A stretch of DNA of 64,000 nucleotides, taken from positions 3,940 through 67,939 of the forward strand of contig CAKPYB010000015.1 in assembly GCA_934202525.1 (NCBI GenBank), given 5' to 3'. Positions 6,795 through 15,648 of this stretch are shown in pieces. Position numbers and translations under genes: made by a program. The notes beneath the pieces were generated by a model, which worked only from the letters and a program-made list of their open reading frames with translations, did no database searches and was not told the origin of the DNA. Numbering within the stretch: position 1 is the stretch's first letter; every line of letters begins with the position of its first letter. Source of the DNA: an uncultured Prevotella sp. Lineage in GTDB: Bacteria; Bacteroidota; Bacteroidia; Bacteroidales; Bacteroidaceae.

Positions 6795-9431
6795 TTAGAA
6801 TTCCTGACCTAAGATAAAGTGGAACTGACTTCCACCCTTCTTATATGAGCTACCATTCCATACTGTATCGAAACCGTAAGCCCAGTCAATACCCATCAGA
6901 CCAACCATAGGCAAGAAGATACGTACACCGACACCGGCACTACGTTTCATGCTGAATGGGTTGAACTTCTTGGTTTCATACCAGGCGTTACCAGCCTCTA
7001 CGAAGGTCAAACCGTAAATGGTTGTGTTACCTAAGAGGAATGGATAGCGAAGCTCCAATGAGAAACGGTCGTATGCATAAGCATAGTAACCGGTTGTAGG
7101 ACTGTAAGATACAGAACCATTCTCATAACCGCGGAGTCCGATAGTTTCCTCACCATAATATGATGAGTAACCACTCATACCATCACCACCCACATAGTAG
7201 GTCTCGAACGGACTCTTCTTATACTTATTATAAGAACCGAGCAAACCGAGTTCTACACGGGTCATCAATACGAAGCACTTCTGACCCTCTGTGAGTGCTG
7301 TATAAGTCTTTGCCTTGAACTTCCACTTATGGTATTCAATCCATCTGTACTTCTCCTGCTGCTCTGCAGAATAGGTTGGCGACTTAGAATCGTTGGCAAG
7401 ATTCTTATAGTCCTTATTGTCGAACGCACTCCATGGTGGAGTAAGGTTGACACTTGCCTCAACCTCAGAACCACGACGTGGGAAGAGTTGGTTATCGGTT
7501 GATGTTCGGTTCAATGCGATGGTCAAGTTCAAGTTGTTCGCATTACCGTTGGTCATCAACATATAGCTCCAGTTCTTCATCATGTAGCGCTGGTAAGCCA
7601 ACTGTACAGACAAGGTGAAGTAATCATCCGGCCAACGGAGGCGCTTACCCCAACCGAGGCTTACACCCACCATCTGGATATACTTGTCTGGATCGTAATA
7701 ATTCTCGTAGTTGTTATAGTAACTAGAACCATAGCCATATAAGTAACTCTGATAGTTGTACATGGCTGCACTATTGTAATAGTTGCTTGACACGTCGGTA
7801 CTCTTACTGTAGTATGCACCTACGCTGAACTGGATAGGACGCTTGCCTCCAAACCAGTTGGTAGAGTAGCTTACGTTATAGCTCTGGTAGTAGGTACCAT
7901 TGGTCTGTGCACCGATACTCAGCACCTCACCATCACCGATAGGCATGATACCACGATGCTCCTTGTTCTTGTTGAAGAGGTTTGCCATAGAGAAGTTGTT
8001 GAGCTTCAAGCCCACACGTCCGATGACACCCGTCTGACCCCAACCGAGCGAGAACTCAATCTGGTCGTTACTCTTCTGCTCCAGGTTCCAGTTTACATCA
8101 ACCGTACCATCTTCAGGATTAGGCTTTACATCCGGGCTAACCTTCTCAGGATCAAAGTGTCCCATAGAAGCAAGTTCACGAGCCGAACGCATCAGAGCAT
8201 CCTTAGAGAAAAGGTCGCCTGGCTTGGTACGAAGTTCACGGCGCACTACGTTTTCGTAAAGACGGGTATTACCATTGATACGTACATGGCTCAGATAAGC
8301 CTGAGGTCCCTCTGTTACGCGCATCTCCAAATCGATAGAATCGCCATCAATATTGATTTCAGTCGGTTCGATACGAGAGAACACATAACCATTATTATAG
8401 TAGAGGTTAGAAACAGCGTCATCATCTTCATTCAAGCGCTTACCCAATATCTTCTGGTTATATACATCGCCCTTCTTCATGCCGAGCAATGCTTCGAGAT
8501 AAGCTGAAGAGTAAACGGTATTACCAGCCCAGGAGATGTTACGGATAAAGTATTTCTTACCTTCATCTACCTTGATATAGATATTAACGTGCTTCTCATC
8601 GAAGTTGCTCACGCTATCTTCCAGAATCTGAGCATCACGGAAACCATACTCATTATATTTGTCGATGAGTTTCTGCTTATCTTCCTTCCAACGCTCAGGA
8701 GTAAACTTCTTCGACTTGAAGAAAGAAGCAAGCTTACCAGCCTCGTGAGTCTTGGCAAAAGCACCCTTCGAGAAGAGTCCACCCTTAATCTTGCGGTCAG
8801 AAAGCTGTTCGTTTCCATCGATTGTTATCTGATGTACCTTGATTTTTTCTTTCTTGTCAACAACAACATCCAGAATTACCTGTCCCTTGTTGGCAATATC
8901 ATCGCGCTGGTTAATCTGGATATCAGCGTTCTTGAAACCCTTATCATCGAAATACTTCTTGGCGAGGATCTTGGCACGGTCGAGCATATTCGGAGTTACC
9001 TGAGTGCCCTTTACCATACCCAACTTCTGCTCCATATCTTCACGCTCGCTCTTCTTCAAACCAACATAGTTGATATTAGAGATACGTGGACGAACCGCAA
9101 GATAGATATGGAGATAAAGTTTCTCACCTACGATAGAGTCAGCAGCGATAGCCACCTTCGAGAAGAGTCCATGTTTCCAGTAGCGCTTTACGGCATTGGT
9201 AATCTCGTCGCCAGGCACGGTAATCTCATCGCCCACACTGAGGCCAGAGATACCTGTGAGAACATAGTCTTCGTAGCCCTCAACACCCGAAACATTGATA
9301 CCACCAATCTTAAGGGTACGAGGTGTACCAGCATACGAGATGTCAGGGTTTACGATTTTATCTTGTGCCTGAATCTGCATGCATGCCATTACGCCGAACA
9401 GCAGGATGAAAATCTTTTTAAATCTATTCAT
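6795..9431 (-). CDS. bamA: Outer membrane protein assembly factor BamA
   Basis: 878-residue Omp85 protein that inserts beta-barrels into the outer membrane. Signal peptide of about 22 residues (ending IQAQ), POTRA repeats across about 40-430 (for example IKVHQITIDGNEQLSDRKIKG), then a 16-strand barrel domain (about 465-878). The barrel holds the conserved loop-6 motif GLRGYENGS and ends in phenylalanine, as expected of a C-terminal beta signal. It is longer than E. coli BamA (about 810), with Tyr-rich loop insertions (for example around YNYQSYLYGYGSSYYNN), common in Bacteroidota. uppS is upstream and three ompH genes are downstream. Confidence 0.95.
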   Translation of the reverse strand: MNRFKKIFILLFGVMACMQIQAQDKIVNPDISYAGTPRTLKIGGINVSGVEGYEDYVLTGISGLSVGDEITVPGDEITNAVKRYWKHGLFSKVAIAADSIVGEKLYLHIYLAVRPRISNINYVGLKKSEREDMEQKLGMVKGTQVTPNMLDRAKILAKKYFDDKGFKNADIQINQRDDIANKGQVILDVVVDKKEKIKVHQITIDGNEQLSDRKIKGGLFSKGAFAKTHEAGKLASFFKSKKFTPERWKEDKQKLIDKYNEYGFRDAQILEDSVSNFDEKHVNIYIKVDEGKKYFIRNISWAGNTVYSSAYLEALLGMKKGDVYNQKILGKRLNEDDDAVSNLYYNNGYVFSRIEPTEINIDGDSIDLEMRVTEGPQAYLSHVRINGNTRLYENVVRRELRTKPGDLFSKDALMRSARELASMGHFDPEKVSPDVKPNPEDGTVDVNWNLEQKSNDQIEFSLGWGQTGVIGRVGLKLNNFSMANLFNKNKEHRGIMPIGDGEVLSIGAQTNGTYYQSYNVSYSTNWFGGKRPIQFSVGAYYSKSTDVSSNYYNSAAMYNYQSYLYGYGSSYYNNYENYYDPDKYIQMVGVSLGWGKRLRWPDDYFTLSVQLAYQRYMMKNWSYMLMTNGNANNLNLTIALNRTSTDNQLFPRRGSEVEASVNLTPPWSAFDNKDYKNLANDSKSPTYSAEQQEKYRWIEYHKWKFKAKTYTALTEGQKCFVLMTRVELGLLGSYNKYKKSPFETYYVGGDGMSGYSSYYGEETIGLRGYENGSVSYSPTTGYYAYAYDRFSLELRYPFLLGNTTIYGLTFVEAGNAWYETKKFNPFSMKRSAGVGVRIFLPMVGLMGIDWAYGFDTVWNGSSYKKGGSQFHFILGQEF

Positions 9432-9482
9432 TTATACCTTATTATATATAATATGATTTTTCTATGCTTGTATGAGGTTTGC

Positions 9483-10235
9483 TTATTTCTCCTCCTCTTC
9501 CACCTGTGCCTCGGTTTTTCCAAATCGACGTTGGCGGTTCTGATAACTTGCTATTGCCTTGTGCAGACCTTCTTCATTGAAGTCTGGCCAGAAGGTATCA
9601 CAGAAGTACAACTCAGAATAAGCTATCTGCCAAAGTAGATAGTTGCTGATACGGAGTTCACCTCCTGTACGTATCAGGAGTTCAGGATCTGGCATGAAAC
9701 TGGTCTCAAGATGCTTCTCGAAGTTCTCCTCTGTCAGTTTATCCTCTATCTGCTCATAGGTTGAACCAGACTCGAGCGCCTCTTTTACCATTTTCTTTGT
9801 AGCATTCAGGATTTCCCAACGTGAAGAATAGCTCAATGCCACAACCATAGTCATAGCATCGTTCTTCGCAGTATGGTCCATGGTCTCCTGAAGCTTGTCC
9901 TGTACCTGTTGTGGCAGGCGTTTCAAATCGCCTATCACACGGAAGCGGACATTATTCTTCATGAAGATTTCATCTTCGAGCGAAGTCAGTACCAGTCCCA
10001 TCAAGGCAGCAACCTCATCGGCCGGACGGTTCCAATTCTCTGTAGAGAAAGTATAGAGGGTGAGATATTTTACCCCCAACCTGGTACACTCCGATGTAAT
10101 TCGACGCACGGTATCTACTCCAGCCTGATGGCCGTAGCTACGCTCCTTGCCCCGTTCTGTTGCCCAGCGACCATTGCCATCCATAATGATAGCGATGTGC
10201 TCAGGAATCCTGTTCATATCTAAGTTGTCCATCAT
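9483..10235 (-). CDS. uppS: Isoprenyl transferase (undecaprenyl diphosphate synthase)
   Basis: 250-residue cis-prenyltransferase that makes the C55 lipid carrier for peptidoglycan, LPS and other glycans. The catalytic aspartate is D19 in [10 protein letters not shown]; the diphosphate-binding segment is [15 protein letters not shown], with a glycine where many relatives have serine. A charged C-terminal extension (EAQVEEEEK) is present. Start codons at residues 1, 2 and 7 are all possible; the first is used because it overlaps the DUF6089 stop by 4 bp. Located immediately before bamA, as is usual in the phylum. Confidence 0.95.
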   Translation of the reverse strand: MMDNLDMNRIPEHIAIIMDGNGRWATERGKERSYGHQAGVDTVRRITSECTRLGVKYLTLYTFSTENWNRPADEVAALMGLVLTSLEDEIFMKNNVRFRVIGDLKRLPQQVQDKLQETMDHTAKNDAMTMVVALSYSSRWEILNATKKMVKEALESGSTYEQIEDKLTEENFEKHLETSFMPDPELLIRTGGELRISNYLLWQIAYSELYFCDTFWPDFNEEGLHKAIASYQNRQRRFGKTEAQVEEEEK

Positions 10236-10951
10236 TCTTCTTTATTACAAGTTTTACATTTTGCACTGAAACTATAGGTCACCGAAACGGCTATGGTAGA
10301 ATAGCAGTCGGAATTCTTGAAAATGCCACTGCTCTTTACCCAGTAAGGGTCTTTCACACCATCCAGTTCATCGCTAAGCGAGAAATGGAAAGTCCAGGCC
10401 AGTCCCAAGTTCAACCTTTCGTTTACTTTATATTTTGCGCCGATGCCTAAAGGCACGTTGGCTGTAAATACATTCTTTTCATTACCTTTTACATAGGTTG
10501 CTCCCAAGCCACCCAGTATATAAGGAACCAGACGCTGAGCTCCACGATAGTCTCTGCCTGTTCCATAAGGCCAGAAGTTGTACTCAAACACCAGATTCAT
10601 ATCAACCAGCGTAGAATTGAAGGAATAGGGATTCTCTGCATAATCAGGATAGAAAGTATCCACATTTGTCGAAGAACCTTTTATCTTTCCAAAGCCCACG
10701 CTCAATTTCAAATCCTTGTAGGGGTCGAAATTGTATCTTCCCACCAGGAAACCGGCAGGCTGCATGTCGCTAAGCACATTTCCGTTAAAGTCGCCTTCAT
10801 AGGTCATTACACCTACACCGGCACCTATCTCCATGCGATATTGCGGATCGTCCTGTGCACGAACCGCCATACAGCCCAGAGTTAAGAAGGCAAGCAGGAT
10901 GATTAATCTTCCTTGTTCTTCCAACCGTCTATATTGAAACGTCCTCTCCAT
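10232..10951 (-). CDS. DUF6089-type outer-membrane beta-barrel protein
   Basis: About 239 residues. After a signal peptide ending CMAVRAQ come alternating-hydrophobic strands and Gly/Tyr pairs ([43 protein letters not shown]), a small porin-like barrel pattern that I recognise as DUF6089. Function is unknown; the family regularly precedes uppS-bamA in Bacteroidota. The ATG at 10951 is chosen; a TTG at 10975 gives a longer form and a TTG at 10924 would give a shorter, more standard signal peptide. All starts lie inside the 3' end of the upstream DUF6242 gene, so translation is coupled. Confidence 0.75.
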   Translation of the reverse strand: MERTFQYRRLEEQGRLIILLAFLTLGCMAVRAQDDPQYRMEIGAGVGVMTYEGDFNGNVLSDMQPAGFLVGRYNFDPYKDLKLSVGFGKIKGSSTNVDTFYPDYAENPYSFNSTLVDMNLVFEYNFWPYGTGRDYRGAQRLVPYILGGLGATYVKGNEKNVFTANVPLGIGAKYKVNERLNLGLAWTFHFSLSDELDGVKDPYWVKSSGIFKNSDCYSTIAVSVTYSFSAKCKTCNKEE

Positions 10952-12267
10952 ACGTATCCGTTTCTGATAATCCAATAATAGTGTTGCTTGTCACGGCAGA
11001 AAGCGAAACGACCGTCAGTAGCAAACTTAGCAGGCAGAACAACCATCGCATCCTGCTTCCAAGTCAATCCGGCATCCTGGCTCTTATACCATTTGCCGTT
11101 ACTGCCTAAAGCCACGAAGCCTGTATCGGCAGCACAGGTAATTACCTGATCCAGCCAAGGCATCTTTCCACTTTTATTTTTTTCGATTTCCAGATAGTTC
11201 CACTGTCCGTCTTCATTTGCATCATAGTCAATCGTGCGCAACCATGTGGTGGCAACCGTATCATTCCAAGCCTTGTCGCGAGTACCCATCAGCATCACGT
11301 TCTCCACATTTTTTGCAGAGAGTACGCCAGCCACATTCATTGAAATATTCTGTGTTGGCAAATAGTCTGCATCTGTATCTAGTTTCTCCTGCTCCCAGCT
11401 GACACCCTTATCTTTTGAAACAGAGATACCTGCAGCAGTATATGCATAGAGATACTTGCTGCTTGCGCCAATGAGCTGCTTGATACCTGCATTTTCAGAA
11501 ACCAATGTCCATGCTTTTGCATCGGCAGAAGCATAAACCTTGCCGCCATCTGCAATATAGAGTTTGCCATCCAGCGCTACTGCACTCTGATAAGCGTCAC
11601 TACTTAAGCTTACGCTCATCATAATAGATGACCAGGCGTTGCCATCATTGATGGCTGACTTCAGCACCTTAGTACCCTCAGCAGTCTTGCCGAATACATA
11701 GATATCATCACCACAAGCTACAGCCTTCAAATCAGAGAATGCTGCCAACTGACTGTTGTTCTGAGCCAGCTCATGCCACTTAAACTCATAAGGCAACTCC
11801 TTATGTACGTTTACGGTAACCTTATACTCGGCATAGGCAGAGTAGTCACCGCAGTAAACTCTAATAAAGCGAGGCTTTGAGAAGTTGATGGAATCAGAAC
11901 TTGAATAGTATGCTGCGACAGAATCAGTCTTGTTGATATCCATCAGGAGAATAGGGCTGCTATTCTTGCTGCTGATAGTAGCCAATATGGCAGTATCCCT
12001 CACCCCACAAGGCAAGGAATCTACATTATAAATCAAGCGTTGTGCTTGATCTATGTAAAATTTATAGTCAGAGCCCGTCACATTAGCCTTGAGCAAGGTA
12101 TCTTTACCTGCCTTCGTTTTGGTATATCTGTCAAGACTACCCAACGAGAAAGCCGTGATGGCTGTATCATGTGTATATTCTACTGTTGTTTCATCGCTGC
12201 TCAAGCAAGAAGAGAGCGAGAGCGTAGCTGTAATCAGCGCTATGAAAGCAAAAAACTTCCTTTTCAT
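10903..12267 (-). CDS. DUF6242-type surface lipoprotein with BNR/kelch-like repeats
   Basis: 454 residues. Lipoprotein signal with lipobox LSLSSC (C21) followed by LSSDE; the acidic residues soon after the cysteine resemble the Bacteroidota surface-export signal. A beta-sandwich N-terminal half (about 35-155) is followed by a propeller-like region with repeated short blades (KVYASADAKAWTLVSE, ISVSKDKGVSWEQEK, KWYKSQDAGLTWKQD), the Asp-box pattern SxDxGxTW. I recognise it as DUF6242; its role is unknown. First gene of the leftward envelope cluster; its 3' end overlaps the DUF6089 start. A possible -7 element (reverse-strand TAAATTTG) is at 12292-12299. Confidence 0.75.
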   Translation of the reverse strand: MKRKFFAFIALITATLSLSSCLSSDETTVEYTHDTAITAFSLGSLDRYTKTKAGKDTLLKANVTGSDYKFYIDQAQRLIYNVDSLPCGVRDTAILATISSKNSSPILLMDINKTDSVAAYYSSSDSINFSKPRFIRVYCGDYSAYAEYKVTVNVHKELPYEFKWHELAQNNSQLAAFSDLKAVACGDDIYVFGKTAEGTKVLKSAINDGNAWSSIMMSVSLSSDAYQSAVALDGKLYIADGGKVYASADAKAWTLVSENAGIKQLIGASSKYLYAYTAAGISVSKDKGVSWEQEKLDTDADYLPTQNISMNVAGVLSAKNVENVMLMGTRDKAWNDTVATTWLRTIDYDANEDGQWNYLEIEKNKSGKMPWLDQVITCAADTGFVALGSNGKWYKSQDAGLTWKQDAMVVLPAKFATDGRFAFCRDKQHYYWIIRNGYVWRGRFNIDGWKNKED

Positions 12268-12408
12268 TCTATCCTATTTTATTTTTAGCTGCAAATTTAC
12301 TGAGAATTCTTTAAAAACTCGACCTTTTCTCCTTATTATTATGCAAATTATTCATTTTTAGGCGCATTTTTTAAGTTTTTTAGTGATTTCGAGGCGTAAA
12401 AACGAAGA

Positions 12409-12438
12409 AATCCCGCTTCTTTTGCAAGAAACGGGATT
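12409..12438 (-). terminator. Terminator of pckA
   Basis: AATCCCG pairs with CGGGATT and an inner TTCTT pairs with AAGAA around a TTGC loop. On the reverse strand the stem is followed by a T-containing stretch (TCTTCGTTTTTA). It lies 30 bp past the pckA stop. Confidence 0.75.
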
Positions 12439-12468
12439 CCATATTTAGTATAAATTCGAAGTGTCGAA

Positions 12469-14082
12469 TTAGAGCTGTGGACCAGCAGCAACGAGAGCCT
12501 TACCAGCCTCGTTTGTCTCATACTTCTTGAAGTTCTTGATGAAACGAGCAGCCAAATCCTTAGCCTTCTCCTCCCACTGAGAAGCCTCAGCGTATGTATC
12601 ACGTGGATCGAGGATCTTAGGATCTACGCCTTCCAACTGTGTAGGAACTACGAAGTTGAAGAATGGGATAGTCTTTGTAGGAGCTGCGTCGATTGAGTGG
12701 TCGAGGATAGCGTCGATGATACCACGTGTGTCGCGGATAGAGATACGCTTGCCTGTACCGTTCCAACCTGTGTTAACCAAGTATGCCTTAGCACCAGACT
12801 TCTGCATCTTCTTTACCAACTCCTCAGCGTACTTAGTTGGGTGCAACTCCAAGAATGCCTGACCGAAGCAAGCAGAGAATGTTGGAGTAGGCTCGGTGAT
12901 ACCGCGCTCTGTACCAGCCAACTTAGCTGTGAAGCCAGAGAGGAAGTAATACTTAGTCTGCTCAGCGTTCAAGATAGATACTGGTGGCAATACACCGAAT
13001 GCATCTGCTGAGAGGAAGATAACCTGCTTAGCAGCTGGACCCTGAGAGTATGGACGCTGGATGTTCTTGATGTGGTAGATAGGATAAGATACACGAGTAT
13101 TCTCGGTAACAGTCTTATCTGCGAAGTCAATCTTACCATCCTTAGCTACAGTTACGTTCTCGAGGAGAGCGTCACGTGTGATAGCGCCGTAGATATCTGG
13201 CTCAGACTCCTTGTCGAGGTTGATAACCTTAGCGTAGCAACCACCTTCGAAGTTGAACACACCCTCGTCGTCCCATCCGTGCTCATCGTCACCGATCAAC
13301 TTACGCTTAGGGTCTGTTGACAATGTAGTCTTACCTGTACCAGAAAGACCGAAGAAGATAGCTGTATTCTCACCGTTCATATCAGTGTTGGCAGAGCAGT
13401 GCATAGAAGCCATACCCTTCAATGGCAAGAAGTAGTTCATCATAGAGAACATACCCTTCTTCATCTCACCACCATACCATGTGTTGATGATAACCTGCTC
13501 CTTAGAAGTTACGTTGAATACAACGGCTGTCTCTGAGTGGAGACCCAACTCCTTCCAGTTCTCAACCTTTGCCTTAGAAGCATTGTAAACGATGAAGTCT
13601 GGCTCCTGATCGAACTCAGCCTCGTTCTGAGGACGGATGAACATATTTGTTACGAAGTGTGCCTGCCATGCTACCTCAACGATGAAACGTACCTTCATAC
13701 GTGTATCCTTGTGTGTACCGCAGAAACCATCTACTACGAACAACTTCTTATTAGAAAGCTCCTTCTTAGCGATCTCCTTAACGGCATTCCAAGCCTCTGG
13801 AGTAGCCTTGTGGTTATCGTTGTGATATTCCTCAGAATCCCACCATACAGTATCGTGAGATGTAGCATCGTCAACGATGAACTTGTCTTTAGGAGAACGA
13901 CCAGTGTAAATACCAGTCATTACGTTAACTGCACCGAGCTCAGTCTCCTGACCAACCTCAAAACCCTCGAGACCTTCCTTAGTCTCCTCATTGAACAATA
14001 CCTCATAAGAAGGATTGTAGAGAACCTCAGTTGTACCTGTGATTCCGTACTTTGCTAAAACTGACTTATCAAACTTTGCCAT
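12469..14082 (-). CDS. pckA: Phosphoenolpyruvate carboxykinase (ATP)
   Basis: 537-residue ATP-type PEP carboxykinase, interconverting oxaloacetate + ATP and PEP + CO2 + ADP. In fermentative Bacteroidota it works in the carboxylating direction, feeding fumarate/succinate formation. Motifs are the kinase-1a P-loop [11 protein letters not shown], the metal-binding segment [20 protein letters not shown], and [16 protein letters not shown]. Length is normal. Codon use is strongly biased, as in highly expressed genes. It is monocistronic, with a strong promoter at 14175-14205 and a hairpin terminator. Confidence 0.97.
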   Translation of the reverse strand: MAKFDKSVLAKYGITGTTEVLYNPSYEVLFNEETKEGLEGFEVGQETELGAVNVMTGIYTGRSPKDKFIVDDATSHDTVWWDSEEYHNDNHKATPEAWNAVKEIAKKELSNKKLFVVDGFCGTHKDTRMKVRFIVEVAWQAHFVTNMFIRPQNEAEFDQEPDFIVYNASKAKVENWKELGLHSETAVVFNVTSKEQVIINTWYGGEMKKGMFSMMNYFLPLKGMASMHCSANTDMNGENTAIFFGLSGTGKTTLSTDPKRKLIGDDEHGWDDEGVFNFEGGCYAKVINLDKESEPDIYGAITRDALLENVTVAKDGKIDFADKTVTENTRVSYPIYHIKNIQRPYSQGPAAKQVIFLSADAFGVLPPVSILNAEQTKYYFLSGFTAKLAGTERGITEPTPTFSACFGQAFLELHPTKYAEELVKKMQKSGAKAYLVNTGWNGTGKRISIRDTRGIIDAILDHSIDAAPTKTIPFFNFVVPTQLEGVDPKILDPRDTYAEASQWEEKAKDLAARFIKNFKKYETNEAGKALVAAGPQL

Positions 14083-14174
14083 TTTATTTTAAATGTATTT
14101 AAGTTGTGAATAATTTCTCTTTACCTTTTTTACCTTGGTTGACAGAAGAAATCATCATTCTCCCAAAACCGCCG

Positions 14175-14205
14175 CAAAGTTACGAAAAATATGTTTTATA
14201 GCAAA
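14175..14205 (-). promoter_or_regulatory. pckA promoter, -33 TTTG / -7 TAACTTTG
   Basis: On the reverse strand TTTG (14202-14205) and TAACTTTG (14175-14182) are spaced by 19 bp, a full consensus match, giving a leader of about 85 nt. Confidence 0.75.
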
Positions 14206-14303
14206 GATTCTTAGGTATTATTCTTTCTTTTTAAAAGCTTTTTAGGTTAAAGAACTTAAAAAAGAAAGATTCTATCTGATATTTGCCACGTTGACTTTGC
14301 AAA

Positions 14304-14337
14304 AAATCTCTGCTTACAGAATTTGAAGCAGAGATTT
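14304..14337 (-). terminator. Orphan 12-bp hairpin in the pckA-upp divergent gap
   Basis: AAATCTCTGCTT (14304-14315) and AAGCAGAGATTT (14326-14337) are perfect reverse complements. On the reverse strand the stem ends in six Ts, like an intrinsic terminator, but no annotated leftward gene precedes it. The rest of the 395-bp gap holds the pckA promoter on one side and the upp promoter on the other; nothing else is recognised. Confidence 0.55.
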
Positions 14338-14428
14338 ACACCTATTTATATATAAGAGGATATTTGATGAAAATAAGATAGAAACATATTCTTTCATTCC
14401 TCCAGAGAGAAAATAATTGCCCAAACAT

Positions 14429-14459
14429 TTTGCCGTTTCCGAGATTTATTATATCTTTG
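14429..14459 (+). promoter_or_regulatory. upp promoter, -33 TTTG / -7 TATCTTTG
   Basis: TTTG at 14429-14432 and TATCTTTG at 14452-14459 are 19 bp apart. The leader to the ATG at 14478 would be only about 12 nt. Confidence 0.75.
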
Positions 14460-14477
14460 CAGAAAAACTACAACTAT

Positions 14478-15137
14478 ATGAAGATAAATAATCTGAGCGA
14501 GCACAATTGCATCATCAACCGGTATCTGGCTGAGATGCGTGACTGCGATTATCAAAAGAACCGATTGCTCTTCCGCAACAACATTATGAGAATCGGTGAG
14601 TATGAAGCCTTTGAAATATCAAAGACTCTTAATTACGAAAAGACTGAGGTGACTACACCACTCGGTGTGGCCCAGGTCAATCTTCCTACCGAAAAGATTG
14701 TCATCGGTACTATATTCCGTGCCGGACTTCCTTTCCACGAAGGTTTCCTCAATATTTTCGACCACTCTGGCAATGCCTTTGTGAGTGCTTATCGCGAGTA
14801 TACCAACAAGGAGCATACTGAGGTGGGCGTACATATCGAATACCTCGCTACACCTGATCTTACTGATAAGGTGCTCATCATTGCCGACCCTATGCTTGCC
14901 ACAGGTATCAGCATGGAGATGGGCATGAAGGCTTTCCTCACCAAGGGCAATCCTAAACATATCCACATTGCCTGTGTTCTCGCTGCACCTGAGGGCATTG
15001 AGCACATCAAGAAAACCTTCCCAGAGGACAAGACTACTATTTGGTGTGCCTCTATTGATGAGGGGTTGAACGAGCATAAGTATATCGTGCCAGGCTTCGG
15101 CGACGCCGGCGACTTGTGCTATGGCAGCAAGCTCTAA
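14478..15137 (+). CDS. upp: Uracil phosphoribosyltransferase
   Basis: 219-residue type I phosphoribosyltransferase that salvages uracil to UMP using PRPP. The PRPP-binding loop is seen in LIIADPMLATGISMEM and the uracil-binding end in YIVPGFGDAGDLCYG, both typical of UPRTase. The reading frame stays open back to 14430, but the promoter sits inside that extension, so the ATG at 14478 (MKINNLSEHN) is the start. It stands alone; downstream is a 510-bp gap with a large palindrome. Confidence 0.93.
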   Translation: MKINNLSEHNCIINRYLAEMRDCDYQKNRLLFRNNIMRIGEYEAFEISKTLNYEKTEVTTPLGVAQVNLPTEKIVIGTIFRAGLPFHEGFLNIFDHSGNAFVSAYREYTNKEHTEVGVHIEYLATPDLTDKVLIIADPMLATGISMEMGMKAFLTKGNPKHIHIACVLAAPEGIEHIKKTFPEDKTTIWCASIDEGLNEHKYIVPGFGDAGDLCYGSKL

Positions 15138-15197
15138 GCCGCAGGCTTTATAAATTCGTACGCTTTATAATAAAGTATAGCAACTCTACTCTGAAAT

Positions 15198-15469
15198 ACT
15201 CTTCACTCTTCACCTTTCGGGCCGAAACCCCTGTGTTTATCGGCATTCCGAGGGGTGAAGAGTTATTTGTATCTCTTCACCCACTCTTCACCACTCTTCA
15301 CCTTCAGGAACGGAAACAGATGCGAAAGACAGATAGGAGAATTGCAAATCAGCCAGAACTGAAGGGTGAAGAGTGGTGAAGAGTAGGTGAAGAGTGCCCG
15401 AATACTCTTCACCCCTCGGAATGCCCATAAACACTAGGGATTCGGAGCATTTGGTGAAGAGTGAAGAGT
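15198..15469. repeat. 272-bp imperfect palindromic element rich in GGTGAAGAGT
   Basis: Outer arms 15198-15263 and 15404-15469 (66 nt each) are imperfect reverse complements sharing ACTCTTCACTCTTCACC, GTGTTTAT and GGCATTCCGAGGGGTGAAG. Inner arms 15272-15307 and 15359-15395 continue the pairing with tandem CACTCTTCAC units. About 50 nt of unpaired loop (15308-15358) lies in the middle. No reading frame here looks real. It may be a non-coding mobile palindrome (MITE/REP-like) or a very large terminator between convergent upp and kinase genes. Confidence 0.75.
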
Positions 15470-15551
15470 TTTTCGTCTATCGCCCGAAAAAGCGAATCAG
15501 GCGCCTAAAAGAAAATCAGATAAACCCATTTTCGAGGACTGTTAAAGACAA

Positions 15552-15586
15552 ACAGCCGACTAGCGGATAAGGCGCTAGTCGGCTGT
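15552..15586 (-). terminator. Terminator of the uridine-kinase-like gene
   Basis: ACAGCCGACTAGCG (15552-15565) and CGCTAGTCGGCTGT (15573-15586) are perfect 14-bp arms around a 7-nt loop. On the reverse strand TTTGTCTTT follows. It lies 63 bp after the stop of the leftward kinase-like gene. Confidence 0.75.
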
Positions 15587-15648
15587 CCGGCTTCTGCCAG
15601 TTGGCTGTTCTACCCAAACAGACAACTTATCTCCGAAAGATAAAACCT

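Noticed and set aside
8589-9638. 349-codon + strand frame opposite bamA
   Set aside because: Shadow of bamA and uppS; the product is Leu/Ile-rich without motifs.
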